Positions 15,292-23,118 of a stretch of DNA of 33,885 bases are shown here, in pieces. Numbering within the stretch: the stretch's first letter is position 1; each line of letters starts with the position of its first letter. The stretch is taken from assembly GCA_029212745.1 (NCBI GenBank), contig JARGOL010000019.1, forward strand, positions 1 through 33,885. The letters are read 5' to 3'. Source of the stretch: Alcanivoracaceae bacterium. GTDB lineage: Bacteria > Pseudomonadota > Gammaproteobacteria > Pseudomonadales > Alcanivoracaceae. Under the pieces are notes generated by a model. That model did no database searches. It was not told the DNA's origin and saw only the letters and a program-made list of their open reading frames with translations. The translations under genes were made by a program, and so were the position numbers.

Positions 15292-15630
15292 CTATTCGTC
15301 CCGGTCGGGCCCGCGCGGCGGACGACGGCCCAGGATCCAGCCCAGGCTTTCCTCAACGATTTCGGCACCACTGCGGGCGATGGTCCGGGTGGTGCCAGTG
15401 AGCACCTCACGGGACGCCAGTGACGTCACCCCCTCGACAACGCCCTTGCGCACCGACCGCTCCACCCGGTCACCGAGGACATCGGACGCCTCCTGCAGCC
15501 GCACCCTGAATTCTTCATCAATCTGCTCGATCAGGCGCGGCCACAGTTTGACCTGGATCCAGTAACTGACCAGCAGGCACGTGAACAGGCCACTGAGAAT
15601 GGCCGTGACGATGATGGACAACCAGAACAT
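15292..15630 (-). CDS. Small single-TM protein, paralogue of the gene at 12766-13083
   Basis: A 112-aa membrane-anchored protein of unknown function. It has an N-terminal transmembrane helix (about residues 2-24, WLSIIVTAILSGLFTCLLV), a charged helical middle, and a C-terminal block REVLTG...ARSG...GWILGRRPPRG. The start ATG at 15630 has GGGAG with 6-nt spacing; an upstream in-frame ATG at 15732 has no site. Size, topology and the C-terminal motifs match the protein at 12766-13083, so the two are probably ancient duplicates flanking the DUF445 and SCP2 genes. Confidence 0.75.
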   Translation of the reverse strand: MFWLSIIVTAILSGLFTCLLVSYWIQVKLWPRLIEQIDEEFRVRLQEASDVLGDRVERSVRKGVVEGVTSLASREVLTGTTRTIARSGAEIVEESLGWILGRRPPRGPDRDE

Positions 15631-15776
15631 GATCGCTCCCCGACAAGCCGTGACGTCCGTCCAGAGGACGTTTATCGCGGATTTAACAGCATTTGACAGC
15701 TGTCCTCGGCCACAGGCTGAGATACAGTGCACATTAGGATACGATATATTACTGAGTCGCTGTTGCCGGAGCCAAC

Positions 15777-16460
15777 GTGTCTAGAAAAATACTTCTCTTG
15801 CTGGGCGGCTGGCTGTTAATCACCAGCAGTCACGCGTCCATGATCCTGGACCGAACCATCCTGACGTTTTCTCCCGGCGAGCCCCCACGCCAGGATGTGT
15901 CGGTAAAGAACCCTGACAACGAAAACCTCTATCTCGAAGTGTCTGTGCTTGAGGTCACTGATCCGGGCACAGAAAACGAGACACGTGAGGTGGTCAAGGA
16001 TCCTGAATCCATCGGCCTGGTGGCCGCCCCACGCCTGCTGATGGTGCCCCCGGGCGGCAGTCGCACTATCCGGCTGGTGAACCTGAACGGGCACGCCGAC
16101 ACGGAAAAGGTGTACCGCGTCAACGTCACCCCTGCGCCGCCACCGACTGAAGCAAAAGGCATGGCCATCCGGGTACTGATTGCCTATCAGCTGCTGATTT
16201 TTGTCGAGCCCACCAAGCCCGCCGAGGACCTGGTGGCTATTCGCAATGGGCGCATCCTGAAACTGCACAACAAGGGCAACATCAACGTGTTGCTGACAGA
16301 TGGCCAGCAATGCCAGTCAGAGGAGCGGAACAGCTGCACCGAGGTACAGGGCAAACGCCTTTACCCGGGCAACAAGCTGTCGCTTGAGCTGCCTCATGAC
16401 AGCGGCCCCGTGTTCTTCCGCGTCACCTCAGGTGGCGAAAATACGTTGCGCGAATTCTGA
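15777..16460 (+). CDS. Periplasmic pilus chaperone (PapD-like, alpha/CS1 type)
   Basis: A 227-aa chaperone with a signal peptide (about residues 1-20, ILLLLGGWLLITSSHA) and two immunoglobulin-like domains. The first has APRLLMVPPGGSRTIRLVN, the conserved chaperone strand region, then the VYRVNVTP segment. The second contains a short loop with two Cys (CQSEERNSC) that probably form a disulphide. It would bind pilin subunits in the periplasm by donor-strand complementation and deliver them to the usher that follows 20 bp downstream. The start is GTG at 15777 with GGAG 5 nt upstream; no upstream ATG fits. A possible -10 TATATT (15745-15750) lies 26 bp before it without a clear -35. Confidence 0.88.
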   Translation: MSRKILLLLGGWLLITSSHASMILDRTILTFSPGEPPRQDVSVKNPDNENLYLEVSVLEVTDPGTENETREVVKDPESIGLVAAPRLLMVPPGGSRTIRLVNLNGHADTEKVYRVNVTPAPPPTEAKGMAIRVLIAYQLLIFVEPTKPAEDLVAIRNGRILKLHNKGNINVLLTDGQQCQSEERNSCTEVQGKRLYPGNKLSLELPHDSGPVFFRVTSGGENTLREF

Positions 16461-16480
16461 ATTCGTTGCGGGCACCCACT

Positions 16481-19135
16481 ATGCGACGCTGGCGGCAGAT
16501 GACATTGGCACGGGCATGCCTCTACCTGATGCTGGCATTGCCAGCGATCAGCGCCGCTGAACCGACAGATGATTCGGCCGCAGATGCGGCGCCGCCGGAC
16601 TCCGCTGAAATCCGCACCACAGGCGTGCCGGCCGGCTTCGAGCGTTTTCTTGAACCACAACTCACGGCTGTGGATCTCTACTTCGGCGGCAAGCTGGTGG
16701 TAACCACACTGGCGGAATACACACCCGAACGCATCACGCTACTGGACCCTGACAAGGTGGCCGCCAGCATTCCGCAGCTGGCTGAGCCCCAGCAGCTGAT
16801 TGCGTTCCTCAGCCAGCCCCTGCCAAGCAATGCCGACCGCGTCTGCACGCGCCCGGGACAACCCCTGTGCGGCCGACTGTCTCCCGATATTGCCGGCGTC
16901 ATTTTCAACGAAAACCGGTTCCGGGCAGACCTTTTCATCAACCCTGACCTGCTTCGCGATGCGCGCCCCGATGATGACCTCTACCTGCCGCCGCCTGACC
17001 GTGAAGCGGTGACCGTGGTCCAGAACCTGAGCGCGCTGGCCACCGGCAACAACAACGCCGACGACCAGTTTTCCCTCTACGGCATGACACGGGCCGGTTA
17101 TCACGGCCACTACGGGTTTGCCGACTGGATCAGCACTGACCAGCAGGGCATCAGTTTTGACCAGGCCGGCTATACCCATTTGCTTCGGGACCATGAAGTC
17201 ACTGCCGGCCTTTTCGAGCCGGATACGAGCGCCCTGCGCAGCCTGCGGCGCGACCTGATCGCAGGCGGCCGTGTGGCCGTCAGCCTGAACCGCCGTCAGG
17301 ACACCGACAGCATCATCTCCACACCGATCGACATCTTCCTGCCGGTGCGCGGCCGCGTGGATATTTTCCGTGACGGTCGCCTGCTCAGCTCCGGGTTCTA
17401 CGAGGCCGGCAACCAGCTCATCGACAGTAACCGTTTGCCCAACGGCTCTTACCTGATTGATATCGTCATCACTGACGACAGCGGCAATTCACGCACGGAA
17501 CAGCAGCTGTTCGTCAAATCCTCCCTGTTGCCGCCCCCGGGCAGGCCGAAATGGTTTATCGAGGCCGGACAGGTGCGCCTGCGCACAGCGGATGAGGTGA
17601 TGCCTGATGATGCGGATACCAGCATCCTGCGCAGCGGATACCGCTGGCGGCAGAACGACATTCTGAGCTGGGGGCTGGCCAGTGCCGTCACCGATGACCA
17701 GGCACTGGCGGAACTGTCCGGGAACTTCTTCACCGACTGGAGCGAACTGGGCGGTGAGATTTTCACCAGCAGCGAGGGCGGCTCAGGCTGGGGCATGCGT
17801 GGCTCCGCCCGCTGGTGGAAAACCATATTCAGTGTCACCACCCAGCGCAACAATGCCGACGACCAGGACTTTCTCGACGAGGCCCCCTACCCGCTCCTGC
17901 CCACCGACCGCTGGCTGCACTCCCTGCAGGCCAGCCGGCCGGTGTTCAACAATGGCCTGCTCAGCATCAACCACAGCTACTCGGGGTCGGAGCCTGGTGA
18001 AAGCAGCCATCGCACGGCCATGCGCTATGTTCACACCCAGAACCTGGGGAACGGCAAGGCGCTGACATACACGGGTGAGCTGGCGCGCATAGACGGTGAC
18101 AACCGGTTCCAGCTTTCAGTGCAGTGGCGCGCCACCTCCTACCACTGGAATCATTCCGCGCAGGCCGACTGGACCAGCAGCGACCTTGATGAGACAGAAG
18201 GTGTCGCCGCCACAGCAGGCACGCGCTGGTATGACCGGGAGGTGCTGGCGGACGATCTGCAGGTGGGTGCCAATGCCCGGTTCGACAAGGACAGCCGCAG
18301 CCTGAACCTGGATGCGGACCATCGCTCACAGTATGGTCGCGGCCGTGCCGCCGTTACTGTGGCGAACTCCGATGATGAGGACACCCGGCAGTACCTGGTT
18401 GGTTATGACACAAGCATCGTCCTGGATGAGCGCCAGCGTTTGTCCATGGGTGGGCAGCAACCCGCGGATTCAGCGGTGGTGCTTAACCTGGAGGGAGCAG
18501 AAGACGTCATGTTTGATGTCGCTGTTGACGGCCAGCGGCAATTCACCGCGCGGGGTGGCGGGCGCGTGCCGGTGACCCTGCCGGCCTACGACCAGTACGT
18601 GTTGTCGATCAACGACCGCGGCACCACCATGGCCAGCTTCGACGGCGAGCCTCGCACAACGACACTGTACGTGGGTGACGTCGATACGCTGGACTACCAG
18701 GTGCAGCACATCAACGTACTGGTGAGCCGCCTGTTTGCCGTCAACCGCGTTTGCTCCGATGTCACCAACGAGTGCTACGAGATTCCCCTGCCCATGGCCA
18801 GCACCCTGGTCCGTGGCGTGAAAGGCGTGGTCTTCACCGACAGCGAGGGTTATTTCCAGGCGGAAGTGGCCAGCAGCCAGCAGACCCTGAAAGCCGAGTT
18901 CGACGGCCTGCCCTGCACCATCGACCTGTCCCAGCTGACGGCACAGAACGGCATTCTCAGGGCCTCCCGACTGTATTGCGAGACAACGGATACGGGCGCT
19001 GAGGTTCAGGCGGACGAGACGGAAGCGACACCTGTGGATGACAAACAACTGCCCGCAGAGGACCCGGCCGGCGACATGCCCGCTGCAGAAAAAAATGGCG
19101 ATGGCGCCACTGGCGCCGACCCGACTGCTGACTGA
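16481..19135 (+). CDS. Outer-membrane usher, TcfC/CS1-pilus type
   Basis: An 884-aa outer-membrane usher of the CfaC/TcfC branch of chaperone-usher systems. There is a signal peptide (ACLYLMLALPAISA), a periplasmic N domain with DLYFGGKLVVTT, a long beta-barrel region with many alternating strands (from about residue 180), an embedded E-set-like segment, and a C-terminal domain with two Cys pairs including VCSDVTNECYEIPL. The last 45 residues are an acidic low-complexity tail (ETEATPVDDKQLPAEDPAG and on), which is unusual. It forms the secretion pore for the pilus. I chose the ATG at 16481; a TTG at 16466 and an ATG at 16499 are alternatives. The stop abuts the stop of the convergent adhesin gene with no gap. 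Confidence 0.88.
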   Translation: MRRWRQMTLARACLYLMLALPAISAAEPTDDSAADAAPPDSAEIRTTGVPAGFERFLEPQLTAVDLYFGGKLVVTTLAEYTPERITLLDPDKVAASIPQLAEPQQLIAFLSQPLPSNADRVCTRPGQPLCGRLSPDIAGVIFNENRFRADLFINPDLLRDARPDDDLYLPPPDREAVTVVQNLSALATGNNNADDQFSLYGMTRAGYHGHYGFADWISTDQQGISFDQAGYTHLLRDHEVTAGLFEPDTSALRSLRRDLIAGGRVAVSLNRRQDTDSIISTPIDIFLPVRGRVDIFRDGRLLSSGFYEAGNQLIDSNRLPNGSYLIDIVITDDSGNSRTEQQLFVKSSLLPPPGRPKWFIEAGQVRLRTADEVMPDDADTSILRSGYRWRQNDILSWGLASAVTDDQALAELSGNFFTDWSELGGEIFTSSEGGSGWGMRGSARWWKTIFSVTTQRNNADDQDFLDEAPYPLLPTDRWLHSLQASRPVFNNGLLSINHSYSGSEPGESSHRTAMRYVHTQNLGNGKALTYTGELARIDGDNRFQLSVQWRATSYHWNHSAQADWTSSDLDETEGVAATAGTRWYDREVLADDLQVGANARFDKDSRSLNLDADHRSQYGRGRAAVTVANSDDEDTRQYLVGYDTSIVLDERQRLSMGGQQPADSAVVLNLEGAEDVMFDVAVDGQRQFTARGGGRVPVTLPAYDQYVLSINDRGTTMASFDGEPRTTTLYVGDVDTLDYQVQHINVLVSRLFAVNRVCSDVTNECYEIPLPMASTLVRGVKGVVFTDSEGYFQAEVASSQQTLKAEFDGLPCTIDLSQLTAQNGILRASRLYCETTDTGAEVQADETEATPVDDKQLPAEDPAGDMPAAEKNGDGATGADPTAD

Positions 19136-20077
19136 CTATTGCATTTCCACGAGGATGGTCAGGGTGCCGCTGTGGGCCCCCGGGGTTGAGGCGAAGAGAT
19201 CCACGTCCGCTGCCAGCAGGTTGATACCCAGGGTGGCATTGTTGATCGCGCCGTTGTTGCAGGTGTCCGTTCCGGTCACCGAATTCACCTGGGTGGAAAG
19301 CAACGCGCCTGCAGTGAGGGGGCTGGCGCCGGTACCGTCATTCCATGATACCGAGAAGGGAATCACACTGGTGCCGTTGTTGAGCTCGAACGCCCCGCCA
19401 GCACCGCTGCCGGTGACCGTGACGCCATAGTTTCCGCCACTGGCACGGAACACACAGAGGCTCTCGGTGGCCGTGATGTCGAAGCCGTTGAACGTGCCGA
19501 GCAGAATATCATCCACCTGGGACACGCGAATGGAGTCCGGCAGGTTCAGGTTCATGGTGACGTTGTCCGTAAAGCGCGAACGGCCACCGCCGTTATTACT
19601 CACGGTGACATCAAAGGTCTGGGTGTAGAAGCCCGGCGGCACAGCGGTGATGGCTGTATTCGGGAATTGTGCCACCAGCCTGCCATTGTTTCCGCCAGGA
19701 CAGTTCTGGCTTTCGCCCGTCATCACGACACCGGTGCCGGCGCCGGCGGTCAGTGGCGTACTCACCCCCGTGCGCAGATCCACCCAACTGAAGTTGCCTG
19801 GAATCTGGTTGGCGCCATCTGTCAGCGCCAGGGGAACAGTGATGGTCACTTCGTAATCAATGATAGTGTTGTTCTGAGGGTTGGCGCCGGCGGTGGACTG
19901 CACGCAGAAGTCCTGCTCCACGGTGATAGTGTTGCCGGTCCAGACCAGGTCCAGGGTCAGCGGACGGGGATCAATATCGATCCGCGCCTGGGCGAGGCCA
20001 GAAAAGCACAGGGCCGCGCACAGCACCCAGCCGGTTGCTGCGGTCATTCCCCTGCGCTTTTGAGCCATCCTTATCAT
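19136..20077 (-). CDS. Two-domain pilus tip adhesin/minor subunit
   Basis: About 313 aa with a signal peptide ending near SGLAQA. The N-terminal domain (to about residue 180) is beta-rich with two Cys (DFCVQ and QNCPGG) and is unique. The C-terminal domain (from NLPDSIRVSQVDDI) matches the whole mature major pilin encoded upstream in pattern: LPDSIRVSQVDDILLGTF against IPDLIRITNLADITFADY, then a Cys, YGVTVTG against YGIVATS, FSVSWNDG against YTVTWGG, a second Cys, and a closing SGTLTILVE against QDTVTLTVTP. A receptor-binding domain fused to a pilin domain is the layout of a tip adhesin; the ligand cannot be read from sequence. Possible starts are GTG 20083, ATG 20077 (preferred, GGGA 10 nt upstream) and ATG 20068. 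Confidence 0.8.
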   Translation of the reverse strand: MIRMAQKRRGMTAATGWVLCAALCFSGLAQARIDIDPRPLTLDLVWTGNTITVEQDFCVQSTAGANPQNNTIIDYEVTITVPLALTDGANQIPGNFSWVDLRTGVSTPLTAGAGTGVVMTGESQNCPGGNNGRLVAQFPNTAITAVPPGFYTQTFDVTVSNNGGGRSRFTDNVTMNLNLPDSIRVSQVDDILLGTFNGFDITATESLCVFRASGGNYGVTVTGSGAGGAFELNNGTSVIPFSVSWNDGTGASPLTAGALLSTQVNSVTGTDTCNNGAINNATLGINLLAADVDLFASTPGAHSGTLTILVEMQ

Positions 20078-20155
20078 GGTCACATGATCCCTGCAGCCGG
20101 TTCCCTGTCTGACACGCGGTGCAGTCTACGCAACTACGCCGCAGGGACGCCATAC

Positions 20156-20182
20156 AAAACGGGGGCCGAAGCCCCCGTTTTT
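20156..20182 (-). terminator. UUCG-capped terminator between major pilin and adhesin genes
   Basis: On the minus strand the stem CGGGGGC-TTCG-GCCCCCG is closed by the very stable C(UUCG)G tetraloop. It is preceded by AAAA and followed by TTTT, which can extend the stem. It lies 25 bp after the pilin stop and about 75 bp before the adhesin start. Incomplete termination here would make many pilin transcripts per adhesin transcript. Direction and efficiency are inferred. Confidence 0.82.
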
Positions 20183-20207
20183 CTTCTCTGCTGGACGAGC
20201 ACCCGGT

Positions 20208-20726
20208 TTATTCGGGGGTCACCGTCAAGGTGACGGTGTCCTGGTAGCTGTCAGCTTCCGCGGCATCCAGGTTGGCGCCGGTGATGGTTACCTGCAGCTT
20301 GTCGGCCACTGCCGTACAGGCGCCCAGCGTAGTGCTGTCCACACCCTGAGCCGCCAGGTTGGTGTTGTAGGCCAGGTTCGTGCCGCCCCACGTTACCGTG
20401 TAGGGGATCGTGGTCGTGGTCGTTCCCAGTGACGGATTCAACTCGTACAGGCCGTTGGCAGATGTAGCAACAATGCCGTAGGTAGTGGCACCGTTGGTGC
20501 GGACACAGGCCGGGGAGCCAAGCGTACGGTCCAGACCGTCACCGTTGTAGTCGGCAAAGGTGATGTCGGCCAGGTTGGTGATCCGGATCAGGTCCGGGAT
20601 CAGGATTGATACAATCGAGCTGCCTGAGGAAGTGGCACCCACAGTCCCCTGGGTTGCTGCCATTGCGGAGCCGGAGGCCATCAGGCCGGCGGCTGCCACC
20701 AGTGATACGAGTTTTGCTGCTTTCAT
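20208..20726 (-). CDS. Major pilin subunit of the CS1-like pilus
   Basis: A 172-aa secreted subunit. The signal peptide is textbook (MKAAKLVSLVAAAGLMASG, cleavage after AMA, residues 1-23). The mature protein starts with a flexible Gly/Ser/Thr segment TQGTVGATSSGSS that could be the donor strand, followed by a beta-rich domain with two Cys (SPACVR and LGACTA) likely disulphide-bonded. The GGAGG ribosome site with 6-nt spacing is the strongest in the pilus locus, consistent with a major structural component. A sigma70-like promoter and a dyad lie upstream, and an attenuating terminator separates it from the adhesin gene. Class assignment rests on the TcfC-type usher next to it and on its match to the adhesin C-terminal domain. 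Confidence 0.82.
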   Translation of the reverse strand: MKAAKLVSLVAAAGLMASGSAMAATQGTVGATSSGSSIVSILIPDLIRITNLADITFADYNGDGLDRTLGSPACVRTNGATTYGIVATSANGLYELNPSLGTTTTTIPYTVTWGGTNLAYNTNLAAQGVDSTTLGACTAVADKLQVTITGANLDAAEADSYQDTVTLTVTPE

Positions 20727-20799
20727 GTTCGGCCTCCAAGAGATCCATTTGCTACTATCAATGCCCCGGCGTCATCGATACAGGGACGTCATTGAGCAC

Positions 20800-20828
20800 A
20801 ATATAGAGCTCGTACTTTAGAATGAGAA
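20800..20828 (-). promoter_or_regulatory. Candidate promoter of the major pilin gene
   Basis: On the minus strand -35 TTCTCA (20823-20828, 4 of 6) and -10 TATATT (20800-20805, 5 of 6) are separated by 17 bp. The implied leader is about 65-70 nt before the pilin ATG. Confidence 0.6.
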
Positions 20829-20842
20829 CTGTATATCATTCT
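20819..20842. promoter_or_regulatory. Inverted repeat over the pilin -35 region
   Basis: AGAATGA (20819-20825) and TCATTCT (20836-20842) are a perfect 7-bp inverted repeat with a 10-bp spacer, overlapping the -35 box. The 17-bp centre-to-centre geometry suits a dimeric DNA-binding protein on adjacent major grooves. It lies in the region shared with the divergent pseudo-receiver gene. The regulator is unknown. Confidence 0.5.
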
Positions 20843-20961
20843 GATATTAAGTTCTGCTGATGAGCGGTGTTTAATGCCGAACAGGCGGTATCCAGGGCGC
20901 CATTTGTAAAATGGCCGTACGACGACGAAACAACAATAACTGCCATGGGGGGAACGCGACC

Positions 20962-22146
20962 ATGCGCCGAGACAACCTTAACCTCATCATCGCCGACAGT
21001 TCGCGGCTGGGCACCCGCATGCTGGAAAAGATCCTGGCACCACTGGTTGACGTGACCCTGTGCCGGGACCCGGCACAACTTGAAACGGCCCTGGCCAGCG
21101 AACCCGCGCCACGACTGTGCCTGATCAGCCATCAGTGGCCCGGCCTTGAGACGTGGCTGGCCAGCGACCAGCAGCACCGCCCCGGCGTGGTCCTGCTTGC
21201 CAGCCCGGACAGCGATGCCAAACGCCTGGCGCACCTGTGCGAAGACCATGATGCGGGCATTCTGTACCGCCCCTACGAACCAGCGCAGGTGATGCGCGAA
21301 GTGCTGCACCGGACAGCATTGAACGGCCCGCAACCAGCGCGCCCGGCGCCGGCGGACACGCCGCGCCAGACCACCGACCCGGCACCGGAAAAGCACGAGC
21401 CCGACGGCGCCGCCCTGCTCGCTCGCGACCGCGCATTCTGCAAGCGCCACGGATTACCGCACTCGGTGGTGGCCATTCGCATACAGGACCATGGCGGGCT
21501 GGTCCGGGAACTGGGCAGCGATGTAGTCACCAATGCTGAAGAGAGCATGTTTGAGGCGCTGCAGCAGCGACTGCGCCAGGAGGACGGTATTGTCCTGCGC
21601 GAACCCGGTCGTATGGCACTGACACTGCCGGGTACACCACCGCTGGGGGCGCGGGTACTCGCGCACAGGCTGTGCGCCTGGCTGCAAAAGGCGGAGTTCG
21701 AAATCAACGACTTCCACATCCATTTCACCATCGCCGTGGGCATTCATTGCCTGGACAGCGAGTCGGCAGAAAGCGCAGAAAGCGCGCTCGAGGAGGCGCA
21801 GTCCGCCTGCCTGGTGGCCCATGCCAATCACCGCAGCAGCGCCGTGCACCTGTCCGATCTCGCCAGCGAACTGGCGATCCACCATCACGCCCAGCCTGAC
21901 GAAACTGACGGGGAAGAGGACACGCCGGAAACTGAGCCACCCGAGAGCCCCGCTGGCCCCGCAACGGACCCGGAGACACTTTGGCAAAATGTGGAAAACG
22001 TACTGCAGGAGAGCCGCAGCGACGGGGACAGCGCCCGTGAAGCGGTCATGAAAAAGCTTACCGGCGTGCTGCGCCACCTTGACGAAAACGAGCGCATGGC
22101 ACTGGTGGACGAACTGTTGCTGGCGTCCGCCCTGCCCGAATCATGA
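20962..22146 (+). CDS. Pseudo-receiver plus degenerate GGDEF protein
   Basis: A 394-aa cytoplasmic protein. Residues about 6-120 have the pattern of a response-regulator receiver domain (LIIADSSRLGTRMLEKIL at the start). The phospho-acceptor position reads LISHQWPG (Ser56-His57, no Asp), and the conserved Lys is Arg103 in YRPYEP, so it should not be phosphorylated in the usual way. Residues about 150-300 follow a GGDEF domain fold (ending HFTIAVGIHCL), but the active-site GGDEF is EPGRM at 214-218, so no diguanylate cyclase activity is expected. An acidic linker and a C-terminal helical segment follow. The ATG at 20962 has a GGGGGGA site. It is divergent from the pilin gene, hence a candidate pilus regulator; ligand or partner unknown. 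The stop overlaps the cmoB stop in TCATGA. Confidence 0.72.
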   Translation: MRRDNLNLIIADSSRLGTRMLEKILAPLVDVTLCRDPAQLETALASEPAPRLCLISHQWPGLETWLASDQQHRPGVVLLASPDSDAKRLAHLCEDHDAGILYRPYEPAQVMREVLHRTALNGPQPARPAPADTPRQTTDPAPEKHEPDGAALLARDRAFCKRHGLPHSVVAIRIQDHGGLVRELGSDVVTNAEESMFEALQQRLRQEDGIVLREPGRMALTLPGTPPLGARVLAHRLCAWLQKAEFEINDFHIHFTIAVGIHCLDSESAESAESALEEAQSACLVAHANHRSSAVHLSDLASELAIHHHAQPDETDGEEDTPETEPPESPAGPATDPETLWQNVENVLQESRSDGDSAREAVMKKLTGVLRHLDENERMALVDELLLASALPES

Positions 22147-23118
22147 GTGCCGGCGCCGTGCTGTCACCAGCGCACGGCGCGGCGCCGGATACCCTTCCAC
22201 GGTACGGCTGTGATCATCGGGATCAAGAAAGTCTGACAGGGAATGGAAACGCATCCAGTCCGTGGCGCGCTGCTCATCGACACCGGTGACGGTTTCGTCG
22301 ACCAGCCTGACGTCGGCAAGGCCGAGCCTTTCAAGCCAGCGCACCAGCAATGCCGCTGACGGCAGGAAATAGACGTTACGCATACGCGCATAACGGTCAG
22401 CAGGGAAAAGCACTGTATTTTCGTCGCCTGGCACCACCAGTGTTTCCAGTACCAGCTGTCCGCCGGGCCGCAAGGCACGGAGCAGTTCCTCGATATGGTC
22501 CAGTGGCGAGCGTCTGTGATACAGCACACCCATGGAGAAAACGGTATCGAAGTATGCGCATGCCGGCAGTTCTTCCATGCGCACGGGCGCCAGCCAGACA
22601 GGCTGGTTCCACTGGTAACGCTTCACGGCCAGGAACTGGAACAGGAACAGTATGGTCGGGTCTATCCCCAACACAAACGACGCGCCGGCGCCGCGCATCC
22701 GCCAGCAGTGATAGCCGGACCCACAACCGACATCAAGGACGCGCCGCCCCTCAATGTCGTCCAGGTGCGGTGCCAGCCGCTGCCATTTCCAGTCGCTGCG
22801 CCATTCTGTATCCACATGCACGGAAAAAAAATCGTACGGCCCCTTGCGCCAGGGGTGCAGTGCCTGCAACGCACGGGCAAGGGCTTCCCTGTCGACAACG
22901 CCATCCACTGACAGCTGCAGCGTGTCCTGGTCCATCGCCAGTGACGCGGACACTTCCGGCAGGGACAGCACGGCGTCGAGCCAGCGCGCCTGATCACCAT
23001 GGGGATTGTCCAGCAGGCGCCGATGGCTCAAAGTCTGTATTGGCTCTCGCGTCGCCGCCGGCAGCTCATCCAGCGCCGCCGACATGGCATCAACATAGCG
23101 GGCAACCAGGTCCACCAT
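22141..23118 (-). CDS. cmoB: CmoB, tRNA U34 carboxymethyltransferase
   Basis: A 325-aa class I methyltransferase-fold enzyme. The N-terminal helical domain contains LHPWRKGPYDFFSVHVDTEWRS, the CmoB signature, and the SAM-type site is VLDVGCGSGYHCWRM at about residues 127-141. FDTVFSMGVLYHRRSPLDH follows. It transfers the carboxymethyl group of carboxy-SAM to 5-hydroxyuridine at position 34 of wobble tRNAs to form cmo5U. Its ATG overlaps the cmoA TGA (TGATG), so both are translated together. Its own stop overlaps that of the convergent pseudo-receiver gene, with no terminator between. Confidence 0.96.
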   Translation of the reverse strand: MVDLVARYVDAMSAALDELPAATREPIQTLSHRRLLDNPHGDQARWLDAVLSLPEVSASLAMDQDTLQLSVDGVVDREALARALQALHPWRKGPYDFFSVHVDTEWRSDWKWQRLAPHLDDIEGRRVLDVGCGSGYHCWRMRGAGASFVLGIDPTILFLFQFLAVKRYQWNQPVWLAPVRMEELPACAYFDTVFSMGVLYHRRSPLDHIEELLRALRPGGQLVLETLVVPGDENTVLFPADRYARMRNVYFLPSAALLVRWLERLGLADVRLVDETVTGVDEQRATDWMRFHSLSDFLDPDDHSRTVEGYPAPRRALVTARRRHS

